Shown here: positions 51,692 through 61,597 of the stretch, one piece after another
How positions within the stretch are numbered: position 1 is the first letter of the stretch
Layout of the letters: each line of letters opens with the position of its first letter
Assembly (NCBI GenBank): GCA_049115715.1
Contig: JAGDZQ010000015.1
Location: 124,001-188,000 of the forward strand
DNA from: JAMZMI01 sp049115715
Lineage (GTDB): Bacteria; Bacteroidota; Bacteroidia; Cytophagales; Cyclobacteriaceae
Direction of reading: 5' to 3'
Length of the DNA stretch: 64,000 nucleotides
Notes under the pieces: generated by a model
What the model was told of the DNA's origin: nothing
The model's database searches: none
What the model saw: the letters and a program-made list of their open reading frames with translations, nothing else
Made by a program: the position numbers and the translations under genes

Positions 51692-52918
51692 TTAAACCAA
51701 TTCTGAAATTGTTATCTCTAAAGCCTTGCTGGTTATATTCTTGTCGCCATCAAAGCTGTCTTTTATTCTTTTGAGTGCTTTGTAAATGATGTGAGAAGTA
51801 TCACTGAAAATGGCATCATCGGTTATGTCATCAACTCCGTTCATTAGAAAAGCAAATACTCTAGCCATGCCACAGTTGGCAATGAAATCAGGGATCACAG
51901 CTATATTTTTATCAGCATAAGCATGTGTCTCCCCGAAAAAGATATCCTTATCATCAAATGGCACATTTGCTCCACAGAATATGGATTCTAAGCCATTTTC
52001 AATGAGTCTCTCAAGCTCATTTAAACCGACCATTCTGGATCCTGCACATGGTAAAAAGATATCCGCCTTGAGATCCCAGATGGTTTTATTCCCTTCCTCG
52101 AAAGAGTAATTCATCAGACCTGTTTCATTTCTATTCTGTCTGTTTTTGAATAGGTCAATGATTTGATCCATGCTATACCCTTCAGGGTTGATACAAGCCC
52201 CATTTGCATCAATGATGCCGACCACCTTCACGCCCATCTGAGCGAGATAAAAGCCTGCAGCAGCTCCTACATTTCCCCATCCTTGTATGATGACTTTTTT
52301 TCCTTTGATGTCCTTGTCCCAAAGCTGATAATAGTGTCTTGCAGATTCTGCCAAGCCATACCCCGTAATCATATCTGCAACGGTATATTTTTTGGTCAAA
52401 TCTGGTGTGTATGAGCTGTCTTCTATGACTTTGGAAACTCCCTGACGCAGATGCCCGATTTTGTGAACCTTTTGAGCTTCGTTGGGTTGATAGTGTCCAT
52501 TAACAACTCCTTCTTGAGGGTGCCAGAGCCCATAGCTTTCTGTAATGGGAATGACATCATGTATTTCATCTACGTTGAGGTCTCCACCAGTGCCATAGTA
52601 GGTTTTGAGAAGCGGCATTACAGCCTTGTACCACCTCCGGAGAACTTCATCTTTGTTAGGGTGATTGGGATCAAAATTGATTCCTGATTTTGCTCCTCCA
52701 ATCGCAGGGCCGGAGATACTGAATTTCACTTCCATTGTCTTAGCGAGAGAAATTACTTCCTGCTTATCCAATCCTTTTCTCATGCGGGTTCCGCCACCAG
52801 CGGCACCACCTCTTAGGGAATTTATCACCATCCAGCCTTGAGCATCTAGTTCCTTATCCTTCCATTCGAAAACGATTTCAGGGCTTGTGTTTTCAAATTT
52901 TTCTAAGAGCTCTTGCAT
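51692..52918 (-). CDS. Glu/Leu/Phe/Val dehydrogenase
   Basis: This NAD(P)-dependent amino-acid dehydrogenase deaminates an amino acid to the 2-oxo acid or does the reverse. The 408-residue protein has the substrate-binding Lys77 in PAIGGAKSGINFD, a GGDLNVDEI segment, and a Rossmann domain with VIIQGWGNVGAAAGFYLAQ. The N-terminal GGAAGGGTRMRKG is typical of leucine/phenylalanine dehydrogenase-like members. Substrate is not certain. Its position between the tyrosine-degradation operon and a divergent Lrp gene suggests amino-acid catabolism. Confidence 0.9.
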   Translation of the reverse strand: MQELLEKFENTSPEIVFEWKDKELDAQGWMVINSLRGGAAGGGTRMRKGLDKQEVISLAKTMEVKFSISGPAIGGAKSGINFDPNHPNKDEVLRRWYKAVMPLLKTYYGTGGDLNVDEIHDVIPITESYGLWHPQEGVVNGHYQPNEAQKVHKIGHLRQGVSKVIEDSSYTPDLTKKYTVADMITGYGLAESARHYYQLWDKDIKGKKVIIQGWGNVGAAAGFYLAQMGVKVVGIIDANGACINPEGYSMDQIIDLFKNRQNRNETGLMNYSFEEGNKTIWDLKADIFLPCAGSRMVGLNELERLIENGLESIFCGANVPFDDKDIFFGETHAYADKNIAVIPDFIANCGMARVFAFLMNGVDDITDDAIFSDTSHIIYKALKRIKDSFDGDKNITSKALEITISELV

Positions 52919-53036
52919 AGTAGTTTGTGGGGTGTAGTAGTATTTGAGTAAAAGTATTTAAATGGCTTTATTAATATTTGAATAGTCTTTTATAGTTTTA
53001 TATATAGGAATTAATGTCTTTAATTATCTAATTATT

Positions 53037-53051
53037 AAGAATATTATTCTT
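53037..53051. promoter_or_regulatory. Palindrome in the dehydrogenase-lrp intergenic region
   Basis: AAGAATA-T-TATTCTT is a perfect 7-bp palindrome around one base, in a very AT-rich stretch 45 bases before the lrp-like start codon. Lrp/AsnC proteins bind AT-rich dyads and often autoregulate, so it is a candidate operator for both divergent genes. Confidence 0.4.
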
Positions 53052-53096
53052 TTCTATATCCATAAAACTCGATTTAAAATTTGATCCTTCTTAAGA

Positions 53097-53561
53097 ATGG
53101 CCTACAGACTTGATGATACTGATAAAAAGATTTTGCATATCCTTCAAAAGGATGGAAGAATCACGATAAAAGCACTGGCGGATGAGTTGGGCATGACCAC
53201 AACTCCTGTTTTTGAGCGGGTGAAAAGATTGGAGAAAAATGGAGTGATTGAAAAGTATGTAGCTCTGCTGAATCAAAAGCAGATTGATAGAAAACTTATT
53301 GTGTTCATTTCCATATCAATTAAAAATCACACACGGTCTTATCTTGAGACTTTTACCAAAGAAATGGAGTCAATCCCAGAGGTGATGGAGGTGTACCATA
53401 TAGCGGGGAATTATGACTTTTTAGTCAAGGTGATTATGAAAGACATGGAGGCTTATCAGAAATTCATCCTGACCCGACTCTCTGTAATCAACAACATTGA
53501 CCATGTGCAAAGCTCCTTTGTGCTTTCAAAGAATAAGTATAATACGGCGTTTGGGTTTTAG
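53097..53561 (+). CDS. Lrp/AsnC-family transcriptional regulator
   Basis: This feast/famine regulator has 154 residues. The N-terminal winged helix covers about 5-60 (DDTDKKILHILQKDGRITIKA, then ELGMTTTPVFERVKRLEK). The RAM ligand-binding domain covers about 70-145, with MEVYHIAGNYDFLVKVIMKD. It is divergent from the Glu/Leu/Phe/Val dehydrogenase gene and likely controls it in response to an amino acid, as is common for such pairs. A palindrome in the shared region is a candidate site. Confidence 0.93.
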   Translation: MAYRLDDTDKKILHILQKDGRITIKALADELGMTTTPVFERVKRLEKNGVIEKYVALLNQKQIDRKLIVFISISIKNHTRSYLETFTKEMESIPEVMEVYHIAGNYDFLVKVIMKDMEAYQKFILTRLSVINNIDHVQSSFVLSKNKYNTAFGF

Positions 53562-53576
53562 ACTATTTATAGAGGA

Positions 53577-53813
53577 TCAATAAAATCCTCCATCTATAAA
53601 TTTGGCCAAAACCATCACAGCCACACAGCTAGCAAATATTTTAAGAAGTGCATTTCTAGTCATCCTACGATCCACATTGTTAAATGCTTCCCATTGTTTG
53701 ATATACTGAATTAAAGGGTGCTGGTTGGTTGGCGGTAAAAAGGCTCTGAGCATGATTTTTTTTGAAGTAAACATAAGAGAATGTTGATTTACAATCCTGC
53801 CAATGAAGTCCAT
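53577..53813 (-). CDS. Small membrane protein of unknown function
   Basis: Not recognised. The open frame gives up to 78 residues; internal ATGs at 53774 and 53753 would give 65 or 58, and the latter begins MLRAFLPPTNQHPLIQYIKQ. One hydrophobic helix (LLKIFASCVAVMVLAKFI) lies near the C-terminus. The gene is convergent with lrp and follows a strong bidirectional terminator, so it would need its own promoter. The residue pattern looks coding but no family is known to me. Confidence 0.5.
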   Translation of the reverse strand: MDFIGRIVNQHSLMFTSKKIMLRAFLPPTNQHPLIQYIKQWEAFNNVDRRMTRNALLKIFASCVAVMVLAKFIDGGFY

Positions 53814-53838
53814 AAAAGTGCCAAATTGTACTAAATGA

Positions 53839-53894
53839 AAAAGGCCATCTCAATTGGAAAGTGTTTTATCATTTCCCAATTGAGATGGCCTTTT
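53839..53894. terminator. Strong bidirectional intrinsic terminator
   Basis: AAAAGGCCATCTCAATTGG and CCAATTGAGATGGCCTTTT form a perfect 19-bp stem. The loop region can extend it with an AAA/TTT pairing. U-runs follow on both strands. It ends the leftward surface-protein operon 20 bases past the T9SS protein stop. Confidence 0.95.
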
Positions 53895-53913
53895 CGATCA
53901 GGTGTAGAAATAC

Positions 53914-55797
53914 CTATTTTTTCCCGACTTGAATGGCTTCTTTGAAAGTACCTTCTTCATCCGTAAAGGTCAGGAAGTAGGAAGCAGCGCTAAGATGCGT
54001 CATATCAACTTTGGCATGATGCAACCCGAGAAAGTGTGCAACCTCCTGACTTGACAGCAGCCTTCCGTCTAGAGAAGTAAGTTGTATAATCAGGTTATCA
54101 ACCTTTCTATGCACTCTGTAATCAAGTTGAAGTATCGCATCGGTAGGGTTAGGGTAGAGGCTGACGTCTTTAATATATGGCTTCCAGTTAAAAAGCACTT
54201 CATCTGAATCGACTTCAATTCCAAGTTCAGTAATGAGCGCATTCACTTCAAAAACCTGATTTTCCCTATCTCCTCCTATTTCAAAAATGACGTCAGAAGT
54301 CTCATCCATAGGTACGCCAGGAAACTGGATATTGAGCAGGTACTTTCCATCTTCCACATTTTCAAAATTGAAGAAACCTTCATCGTCTGTTTCTATGTAA
54401 TATGCGATTTCGGTTTCCACTTCATCTTGCTTGTCTCTGCCCTGAGATTTGAATCGTCGCATCGAGCATCCCGCTTTTCTTACCTTTCTTCTTGACGTGA
54501 TCCTGCCATCGTCATCGATAATTCTTTCATCCGAAAGATCAGACTCTACAAAGCCAGAAATCATCGCACTACCTGTTTGCGGCGGTGGAATAAATAAAAT
54601 ATCGATATCTATTCCTTCTGTCTTTTCGAAAACCTCCAGTGTATCTGCCAATTGCCAATCATCCTGGCTTACATAGTAGGTCTGAATGATTTGGTTACTT
54701 CCATCAAATTCACTGTCAGGGTCAACTTTAAGTACGAAGTTTCCAAGTACCACTTCTCCAAGATCGTAAGACCCATCTGCATTTGACTTACCCACTCTGG
54801 TGGAATCATACGCTCCGGTTTCCTTGATTCTGAAAAGTGCAACTTCTGCTCCAGTCGTAAGCGGCCCCTCGTCCACATTGATCGTTCCTGAGACCTCAGT
54901 TTTGGCCCAGACATATTTTCGGGATGTTTCTATCTCAAAGCCAGGAATCAAGTCACTTGTGGCAATGGCTTTGTATGCGCCCATTGAAGAGTAAACGACA
55001 CTGTCTATTTTCAATCTGCTTTCGTTTTGATTCAACAGGTCTTCGAAATCCTCGTCAGATGTCTTGAAAGGATCAAACTTCCATTGATAGGAGGTAGCAC
55101 CTGGAATTTTCCCATCCAGCATTTTGAGAGATGAAGCCTGAACCGTGTCACTACTCACTTTACCAAACGGGTCTTGTGGAGCGTATGTCAGTGTACCTGT
55201 TTCTCCTACTTTTAGATTGGGAACAATGTCGATAAACGAAAAATCATTTTTTTCCAACGCAAGCTCAGTCAACTCTGGCATGGTGGATACATCTGGGAAT
55301 TTTTTCAGATTGTTATCACTTACATCGAGACGCTCCAGCTTCTCAAGATTCTTTATGATCTCAGGAAAATTGTTCTGGAGGTTATTGGCCGGAAGTGCTA
55401 TAGCAGAAACTCGCCGTGAAGTAGGATCCACATCTACTCCGAACCAATCATCCACATCAGCTGCGACAAGCCAGTTCTCGCTATCAATCCAATCAGTTCC
55501 GTTTGTCGCTTCATACAATACTACGAGTACTGCAGAATCTTTAGCCAGACCAAAAGAAAGTACTATGAAGTTACCTGGTATAAAGCCTGAATAAACTGAC
55601 TCAAGCTGACCAATAGCAAGCTCATCGCTTGCCGCCTTATCACCAATGGTGTATTGTGTTTGTAAATTTCTACCAGAGGAAATGCCACCGCCATAGTTTG
55701 CCACATACGCTACGTTTTCTAGTTGTGCGAAAACTGCCTGATGCAAGCAAAAAATGGTCAATATTAGAAATATTCTTTTTATCGTGTTAAAAGACAT
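53914..55797 (-). CDS. T9SS-secreted protein with LRR-like and carboxypeptidase-regulatory-like domains
   Basis: This surface or secreted protein has about 627 residues. The chosen ATG (MSFNTIKRIF) gives a signal peptide ending at VFAQ and leaves seven bases after the upstream stop; a longer reading would overlap that gene. It has an LRR-like stretch (LERLDVSDNNLKKFP, LTELALEKNDF) at about 145-190, an Ig/PKD-like segment, two carboxypeptidase-regulatory or SdrD-like beta domains, and a C-terminal type A sorting domain beginning VSLYPNPTDAILQLDY. A Lys/Arg/Cys-rich loop (RRKVRKAGCSMRRFK) is unusual. It is co-transcribed with the S74 protein gene. Confidence 0.88.
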   Translation of the reverse strand: MSFNTIKRIFLILTIFCLHQAVFAQLENVAYVANYGGGISSGRNLQTQYTIGDKAASDELAIGQLESVYSGFIPGNFIVLSFGLAKDSAVLVVLYEATNGTDWIDSENWLVAADVDDWFGVDVDPTSRRVSAIALPANNLQNNFPEIIKNLEKLERLDVSDNNLKKFPDVSTMPELTELALEKNDFSFIDIVPNLKVGETGTLTYAPQDPFGKVSSDTVQASSLKMLDGKIPGATSYQWKFDPFKTSDEDFEDLLNQNESRLKIDSVVYSSMGAYKAIATSDLIPGFEIETSRKYVWAKTEVSGTINVDEGPLTTGAEVALFRIKETGAYDSTRVGKSNADGSYDLGEVVLGNFVLKVDPDSEFDGSNQIIQTYYVSQDDWQLADTLEVFEKTEGIDIDILFIPPPQTGSAMISGFVESDLSDERIIDDDGRITSRRKVRKAGCSMRRFKSQGRDKQDEVETEIAYYIETDDEGFFNFENVEDGKYLLNIQFPGVPMDETSDVIFEIGGDRENQVFEVNALITELGIEVDSDEVLFNWKPYIKDVSLYPNPTDAILQLDYRVHRKVDNLIIQLTSLDGRLLSSQEVAHFLGLHHAKVDMTHLSAASYFLTFTDEEGTFKEAIQVGKK

Positions 55798-55804
55798 ATT
55801 TCCA

Positions 55805-58723
55805 TTACTTATTTGTGGAACCAACACTTTGACTGGAGCTTCCAGGTTTTAGTAGCAAGGCTTTTATGGTTTCTATTTCACCTCTCAGCTCCTCTATTTC
55901 GTTTTCAGATGACTTGGTTATTTGAGCTTTTAGTTCTTTATTCTCGGTTTCAAGTGCAGATACTTTGGCATCCAATTCCTTTAGTGCTTCTATCAGTATG
56001 GCAACCATATGGGCATAATTCACACCTTTTATACCATCCTCTTTGGTATGTACAAACTCTGGATAAACTTCTTCCAACTCTTGAGCGATTACACCGATCT
56101 GCGTTTCCTGTGATTTGTTTTCGTCCTTCCATTTGTAAGATACGCCTTGAAGTTTTCTTGTGTTTTCAAGGGCATTTTCGAGAGGTTTGATGTTTTTCTT
56201 AAGTCTCTTATCAGAGCTGGAAACAGATCCATCCGTTGAGAAAAGTTGATCTGCGGTAATAGAACCAGAAGCATTGATGCTTCCCGAATTTCCATCAATA
56301 CTTATTGTTTGAGTTGTGGCTGCATACATTTCAAATATTGGGCCGCCTAGTCCATCATAGTTGATAACAGTACCATCTGTATAAGGATTTTCACCAACAC
56401 TTATCCCGCTACTTTCAATCTGCACAGCATTTCCAGAAATGGTTGAACTCAAGCGAACATAACCACTCTCATCTCCTGATAAGTCTACGACACCAGCTGT
56501 AACTCTTGAATCTATTCCATTTGATCCAAATACATTTACTTGACCAAAATCTGTCAATCCCGGGTCGCGATCGATTTGTATGTTCTTATTACCATTTGGT
56601 CCATAAAGAATCAAAAAGCCCGAATCGTCTCCAAATGACCCAACTTCTGATCTCAAGCCACCAGACGTGCCATAGAATTGTGCCTGTCCGGAGCTTCCGC
56701 CTCTATCTTGAAGTTGGACTATGGTGTGGCCTGCCGATGCATTTAAGATTAGTTGACCTCCGTTGTTATTACCGTTCGAAGTGAAGTCTACTGTGTTTTC
56801 TGAAACGCCACTCGTTGAATTACTCATGTGAAATGACCCTGCATCTCTTAATCCATCGTTTGAAACGTTGAATGATAAGTTAGAGAAAAACCATGTTCCA
56901 CCATCGTCAGTTGATCCGTACATTTCGATATGAGGCAAGTCATTGTTTTCATTTGCTTTTCCTCCGAACTGAATATTTGGAGTTGATTTACCCCACAAAA
57001 ACATCTCAGAAGATACTCCACTAGGATCAAGTCCTCCTGGATCATTGATCACGCCTACTGAGAAGTTGGTTCTTACATCATTATTCTCATTGCCCAGTGG
57101 GCCAAGAAGTTCAAACCTTCCGGCTGTGCCAAGTGCGCCAACAGAATCTACGCTTAGCAGTGCTCTTACATCCCAGTTTCTATCGTTTCCACTTTTGAGA
57201 TGTATGAATGGTTGGTCTTGCTCATTCATACTGAATGTCATTCCGCTACCTACTCCAAGTAGCGATCGATTGAGGGAACTTATGTTCAATTCTCCCACAT
57301 GGTTATTTCTACTGTTAGCAAATGTGTTTAAATGAACGAGTGTCGAAAAGGGGCCATTACCCTCATTATTTGTTTCCAAAATCAGTTGTGGGAGACCTCC
57401 AGGGTGATATCCCAGCATAGCCCCAGTGTTTACTCCTGCTTCGTCGTAAGCAGCAATTTGCATGATACCGCTATTGTTGCCTTGCGTACCTATCCACGCG
57501 GTATTATTTTGAGTCTCATTGTATGTGAAAAGATTTCCATTTCCTTTATTGCTTACTCGCAATTGCGCACCAACATTTCTGAGTGAATCGTATAGCCAAA
57601 GGCCTCCGGCATATCCATTCCCAGAACTTCCAAGAATAAAGTTGGTAGAATCGTTAGGGCCATTCCCTAGTACACTTCCCGCATCATTAAATATATTGAC
57701 ATGCGTTCTAAGTTTATTTGCTTCATTGAGGAGTTGGATGTCTTTTACTTTCAATGTGTCAGAACCTCCTGAGGCAGATATAGGTTGCCCATTTACAGTT
57801 AGTTCTCCATTCACATTCACGTTTCCTTCGAAGAAACCTGCCCAATTTTCTACCCCTCCATTTGCGAAGGAGAGAATTCCGTAGTTTATTCCCGGGCCTT
57901 CAGCTCTGGCTAGAAATGCTTTGTTTTGTATAGTGTCTGAGCCATTGTCTACCGTAGAAATCCCAACTACACCAATATTATCAATTCCTACATCGCCCAA
58001 TGCTTCTCCAACAACTCCGTTGTTGCCCCAGTCGTTACCAAAACCGGCTCCATATACTCCAGTATTGCTTGAACCAGTACCATATCCGGTAGCACCATTT
58101 CCAGGACCGCCTGCTCTTCCGACAACTCCATTATTAAATAAACCCGCTCCGAATCCCTGACCATACAGTCCAGCATGATCACCTGAACCTTCACCAACGG
58201 CACTTCCGAAAACACCGACTTTAAACGCATCATCGTCTGCTGAAGTAGAGGTGGAGTTTCCTCGTATTGCAAATCTGGAGCCGGCTCCATTTAGGTCAAC
58301 TTGGAATACCCTGTCCACACTGGCATTGACATTAATATGAAAAACAGTATCTCTACCCGACAAATCTTCTTGCCCGATGGTGGTTGTGCGAGGAAAACTT
58401 GCACTTCTTAGCGGAGCGTATAGGTTCACAGGAGATAATACTGTACCGTTTACAGAAATCCCCAATTCCACTTGGTCGACTTGGTCAAATAATCCAAATG
58501 GTAGTGGAGTTATGCTTCCAAGAATGACAGCATAGTAGCCATCAAGAATCGCAACATCGGCATGGGTTTCTTCCCAACCTGATTCTGATATAGTAAAGAT
58601 AAATTCTCTTGACCCTGTTACTGGATTACCATCAGATGTGAGTTTTCCTTGAAAGGGTATTTTTTGCGCAAAACTGGCATAGCATAAGCACAATAAAGAT
58701 AGTAGTAGTAGCGACTTCTTCAT
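55805..58723 (-). CDS. Large exported fibre-like protein with peptidase S74 chaperone domain
   Basis: The 972-residue protein begins at the ATG that gives MKKSLLLLSLLCLCYASFAQ; an upstream ATG would add 19 unlikely residues. The body is Gly/Asn/Ser-rich beta repeat sequence typical of trimeric fibres. The S74 domain starts near residue 836 with SSDKRLKKNI (Ser/Lys catalytic pair), then IGVIAQELEEVYPEFV and a coiled coil to the end. In phage tailspikes this domain trimerises the protein and then cleaves itself off. No phage genes surround it, so it is a cellular surface protein. Confidence 0.88.
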   Translation of the reverse strand: MKKSLLLLSLLCLCYASFAQKIPFQGKLTSDGNPVTGSREFIFTISESGWEETHADVAILDGYYAVILGSITPLPFGLFDQVDQVELGISVNGTVLSPVNLYAPLRSASFPRTTTIGQEDLSGRDTVFHINVNASVDRVFQVDLNGAGSRFAIRGNSTSTSADDDAFKVGVFGSAVGEGSGDHAGLYGQGFGAGLFNNGVVGRAGGPGNGATGYGTGSSNTGVYGAGFGNDWGNNGVVGEALGDVGIDNIGVVGISTVDNGSDTIQNKAFLARAEGPGINYGILSFANGGVENWAGFFEGNVNVNGELTVNGQPISASGGSDTLKVKDIQLLNEANKLRTHVNIFNDAGSVLGNGPNDSTNFILGSSGNGYAGGLWLYDSLRNVGAQLRVSNKGNGNLFTYNETQNNTAWIGTQGNNSGIMQIAAYDEAGVNTGAMLGYHPGGLPQLILETNNEGNGPFSTLVHLNTFANSRNNHVGELNISSLNRSLLGVGSGMTFSMNEQDQPFIHLKSGNDRNWDVRALLSVDSVGALGTAGRFELLGPLGNENNDVRTNFSVGVINDPGGLDPSGVSSEMFLWGKSTPNIQFGGKANENNDLPHIEMYGSTDDGGTWFFSNLSFNVSNDGLRDAGSFHMSNSTSGVSENTVDFTSNGNNNGGQLILNASAGHTIVQLQDRGGSSGQAQFYGTSGGLRSEVGSFGDDSGFLILYGPNGNKNIQIDRDPGLTDFGQVNVFGSNGIDSRVTAGVVDLSGDESGYVRLSSTISGNAVQIESSGISVGENPYTDGTVINYDGLGGPIFEMYAATTQTISIDGNSGSINASGSITADQLFSTDGSVSSSDKRLKKNIKPLENALENTRKLQGVSYKWKDENKSQETQIGVIAQELEEVYPEFVHTKEDGIKGVNYAHMVAILIEALKELDAKVSALETENKELKAQITKSSENEIEELRGEIETIKALLLKPGSSSQSVGSTNK

Positions 58724-58857
58724 ATTGTAATTTGGTTGAATGTATTCGATAATATTATGGGAAATGATGTCTGGAAGCAATATCTATTAGACCAACTTTC
58801 CCAAACGCCCTATTAATAATTCGGGGGCTTGTTAAGTTCTTTGAATTTTATAATGAT

Positions 58858-60756
58858 TTATTCTAATAGTTCAAAACCTGAATCTGTCTGTTGGATTTGA
58901 TGAAGATCAAGCAAGGTTCTAATAGCCTCTTCTACTTTTACATCGGGAACTTTTTTAAGGAGAAGTTTTAACTCGTTTAGACTTCTGGGTTCTGATTGCA
59001 GGTGCCTTTTTATTTCAGAAATTGGAAGTGAAGATATGGTCTTCCTTCTGCCTAAGCATATATCACAAACTCCACATTCCTCTTTCGATTTCTCATCAAA
59101 GTAATTTTGAATGACCTGAGTTCTGCATGTCTTTTCATTAAGCATGAAATCTTTTACAGCTGTCATCTTGTCAAGAGCTACTTTTCTTCTCCATGCTATT
59201 TGCTCGCTATCAAGAGGAAGGTTATTGGCATCAAACCTTGGCGTAAGGAAAGTGATTTGTGGGTGATGAGATGCACGCCGGTATTCAATGATTTCAGATT
59301 GATGTAAGAATTCAAGCATGCTGAAGATCTTTCTATCGCTCTCTTTGAGTAATCGAGCAAGGCCTTTTTCATCGACATCTACGTAATTGACAAACGCTTC
59401 TCCTCCGTATAGACGCATGAGCCCTTTTATTAAATGGTCTGTGGAACCATGGGCAACCTGAAAGCGATACACATCTTCGTTTGATTGTAAAAAGATAATC
59501 TTCGACTTTGGATTGTAGATATCTGATATTTGAATCAACCCTTCGTCGTTCAATTTATTTAACGCGTAGTGAGTCTCAACGGGAGGTAAGTTGAAATTTG
59601 AAGTAAACTTAACATAATCAAATTCGAAGGATGAAAGAGCCCTGCTACCCACTGCCAGCTTGTAATAGTTGGCAAGTGCCTGGTAGACCCTCTTTATGAA
59701 GTCAATGCCAACAGCCATTTGCGCTGTTCGAGTTTCCAGGTCTTCTAGGTCACTCTTGTGAAACAGTGCAATGGCATAAGCTTTCTTTTCATCGCGACCT
59801 GCGCGACCTGCTTCCTGATAGTACGCTTCCAGAGAGTCGGGTAAATCATAATGAATGACGGATCGAACGTCAGGTTTATCTATGCCCATTCCAAAGGCAT
59901 TTGTAGAGACTATGACACGAGTTTTATTCTGTATCCAATCGTCCTGTTTTTGCGATCTTATGTCACTCGAAAGCCCTGCATGATAAAAGTCTGCATTTAT
60001 TCCGTTTCGGGTCAATTGCTCTGCTATTAACTTTGATTTCTTTCTACTCCTGACATAGACGATAGCTGTTCCTTTTACATTGTTCAGTATTTGGAACATC
60101 TTCTGATCCTTGTTTTCCAGATTGAAGACAGAATAGGAGAGATTGGCTCGAGCAAAGCTCTTTTTGAAAACCCGAGGTTCTTTTAATTGAAGCTTTTCTA
60201 TAATATCATTTTTAACCTCTTTGGTTGCGGAGGCTGTTAAGGCTATGATATTTTTAATCCCGACCGCTTCCGAAAAATCCGCAATTTCTAAATAAGGTGG
60301 TCTGAAATCGTATCCCCATTGAGACACACAATGAGCTTCATCTATGGCCAGAAAATTTATATTCATCAGCTTGGCTCGCTCGATCATCAGTTCTGTTTTA
60401 AGTCGTTCTGGAGAAACATATAAGAACTTTATATTGCCGTAGATGCAGTTATCCAGCGTGAGGTCAATTTCCTTTAGCGACATTCCTGAGTAAAGTGCCA
60501 CAGCTTTTATGCCTCTGTTTTTTAGTTGAGAAACCTGATCTTTCATCAAAGCAATGAGTGGAGAAACCACTATGCAAATCCCTTCCATGCATAATGCGGG
60601 TACTTGAAAGCAGATGGATTTCCCACCTCCTGTGGGAAGCAGTGCCAGGGTGCTTTTCTCAGAGAGGACACTTTCCACTATTTCACCTTGCAGTTCACGA
60701 AACGCCGGATAACCCCAGAATTTTTGTAGAACTTCAATCGGAGTTTCACTAGACAT
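58858..60756 (-). CDS. recQ: ATP-dependent DNA helicase RecQ
   Basis: RecQ is a 3'-5' helicase in recombination and repair. The 632-residue protein has motif I PTGGGKS (41-47), DEAH at 139-142 in LAIDEAHCVSQWGYDFR, the helicase C domain with FGMGIDKPDVR and QEAGRAGRDEK, and the zinc site CRTQ ... CGVCDIC. A winged-helix RQC region precedes the end, and no HRDC domain is apparent. It starts where the enoyl-CoA hydratase gene ends, so the two are co-transcribed with the hydratase first. Confidence 0.97.
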   Translation of the reverse strand: MSSETPIEVLQKFWGYPAFRELQGEIVESVLSEKSTLALLPTGGGKSICFQVPALCMEGICIVVSPLIALMKDQVSQLKNRGIKAVALYSGMSLKEIDLTLDNCIYGNIKFLYVSPERLKTELMIERAKLMNINFLAIDEAHCVSQWGYDFRPPYLEIADFSEAVGIKNIIALTASATKEVKNDIIEKLQLKEPRVFKKSFARANLSYSVFNLENKDQKMFQILNNVKGTAIVYVRSRKKSKLIAEQLTRNGINADFYHAGLSSDIRSQKQDDWIQNKTRVIVSTNAFGMGIDKPDVRSVIHYDLPDSLEAYYQEAGRAGRDEKKAYAIALFHKSDLEDLETRTAQMAVGIDFIKRVYQALANYYKLAVGSRALSSFEFDYVKFTSNFNLPPVETHYALNKLNDEGLIQISDIYNPKSKIIFLQSNEDVYRFQVAHGSTDHLIKGLMRLYGGEAFVNYVDVDEKGLARLLKESDRKIFSMLEFLHQSEIIEYRRASHHPQITFLTPRFDANNLPLDSEQIAWRRKVALDKMTAVKDFMLNEKTCRTQVIQNYFDEKSKEECGVCDICLGRRKTISSLPISEIKRHLQSEPRSLNELKLLLKKVPDVKVEEAIRTLLDLHQIQQTDSGFELLE

Positions 60757-61530
60757 CTACCACTCTATTTTTTTCTTTTCAAGAAAAGCATCAATCCCAT
60801 TCTTACAATCTTGCGTTTCTCTGGCTTTAGCATTGAATTCTGCTGCTTTGTTCAAAGCAGCATCAACACCCATGCTTTGAACCTCCTTAATAAGTTGTTT
60901 GGTAAGCTTCATGGATTCTGCTGAATTGGCTTTAATCAACTTTTTCGCAAAATCATCTACTTCCGATACAATGTGAGACGATTCTACCACTTTGTTAATC
61001 AGTCCGAATTCCAGACACTTTTTTACATCAAAAAGACTACCTGAAAGCAGCATTGCTGTAGCCCGAGCTTCTCCTATTTTTCTTATTAAGAAATAAGAGA
61101 CTATTGCCGGAACGAACCCTATCCTAACCTCAGAGTATCCGATCTTGGTTTCAGGAGTACAAAAGATAAAATCACAAACGGACATTAACCCAGCTCCACC
61201 TGCTATCGCATGACCTTCTACCTGTGCTATGATAGGTTTTGGGAATTCGTAGATGTGTTGAAATAATGATTTCAGATACTGAGAATCTTTGAGGTTTTCC
61301 TCATACGTATTGGATTGAAGTGACTTGAGATAGGAGAGGTCGGCTCCTGCGCTAAATACAGATCCTTCTGAAGACAATACGATCACTTTTACGGATGCAT
61401 CTTCTTTTGCAGAATGGAGACATTCCAACAATTCGGTGACCATGTCAGGATGTAGTGCGTTTTTCTTTTCCGGTCTGCAAAGGATTAGATCCGCTCTTCG
61501 CTCAGCTACTTTGTATTTTACGAACTGCAT
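60757..61530 (-). CDS. Enoyl-CoA hydratase/isomerase family protein
   Basis: This crotonase-fold enzyme has 257 residues. The oxyanion-hole motifs are VFSAGADLSYLKS and GHAIAGGAGLMSVCDFIF. The two catalytic glutamates of classical hydratases are not both obvious, so isomerase, hydratase or methylglutaconyl-CoA hydratase are all possible. The C-terminal ETQDCKNGIDAFLEKKKIEW is characteristic of the family. It directly precedes recQ on the same strand without a gap. Confidence 0.92.
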   Translation of the reverse strand: MQFVKYKVAERRADLILCRPEKKNALHPDMVTELLECLHSAKEDASVKVIVLSSEGSVFSAGADLSYLKSLQSNTYEENLKDSQYLKSLFQHIYEFPKPIIAQVEGHAIAGGAGLMSVCDFIFCTPETKIGYSEVRIGFVPAIVSYFLIRKIGEARATAMLLSGSLFDVKKCLEFGLINKVVESSHIVSEVDDFAKKLIKANSAESMKLTKQLIKEVQSMGVDAALNKAAEFNAKARETQDCKNGIDAFLEKKKIEW

Positions 61531-61597
61531 TTGATATGGATTTGTATGAAGTTGAAATCACTCTTCATCTGTAATTTAATCCATAGTGATAAGTCAA

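Noticed and set aside
55805..58723. Prophage tail fibre gene
   Set aside because: The S74 domain is shared with phage tailspikes, but the protein has a signal peptide and there are no phage genes nearby.
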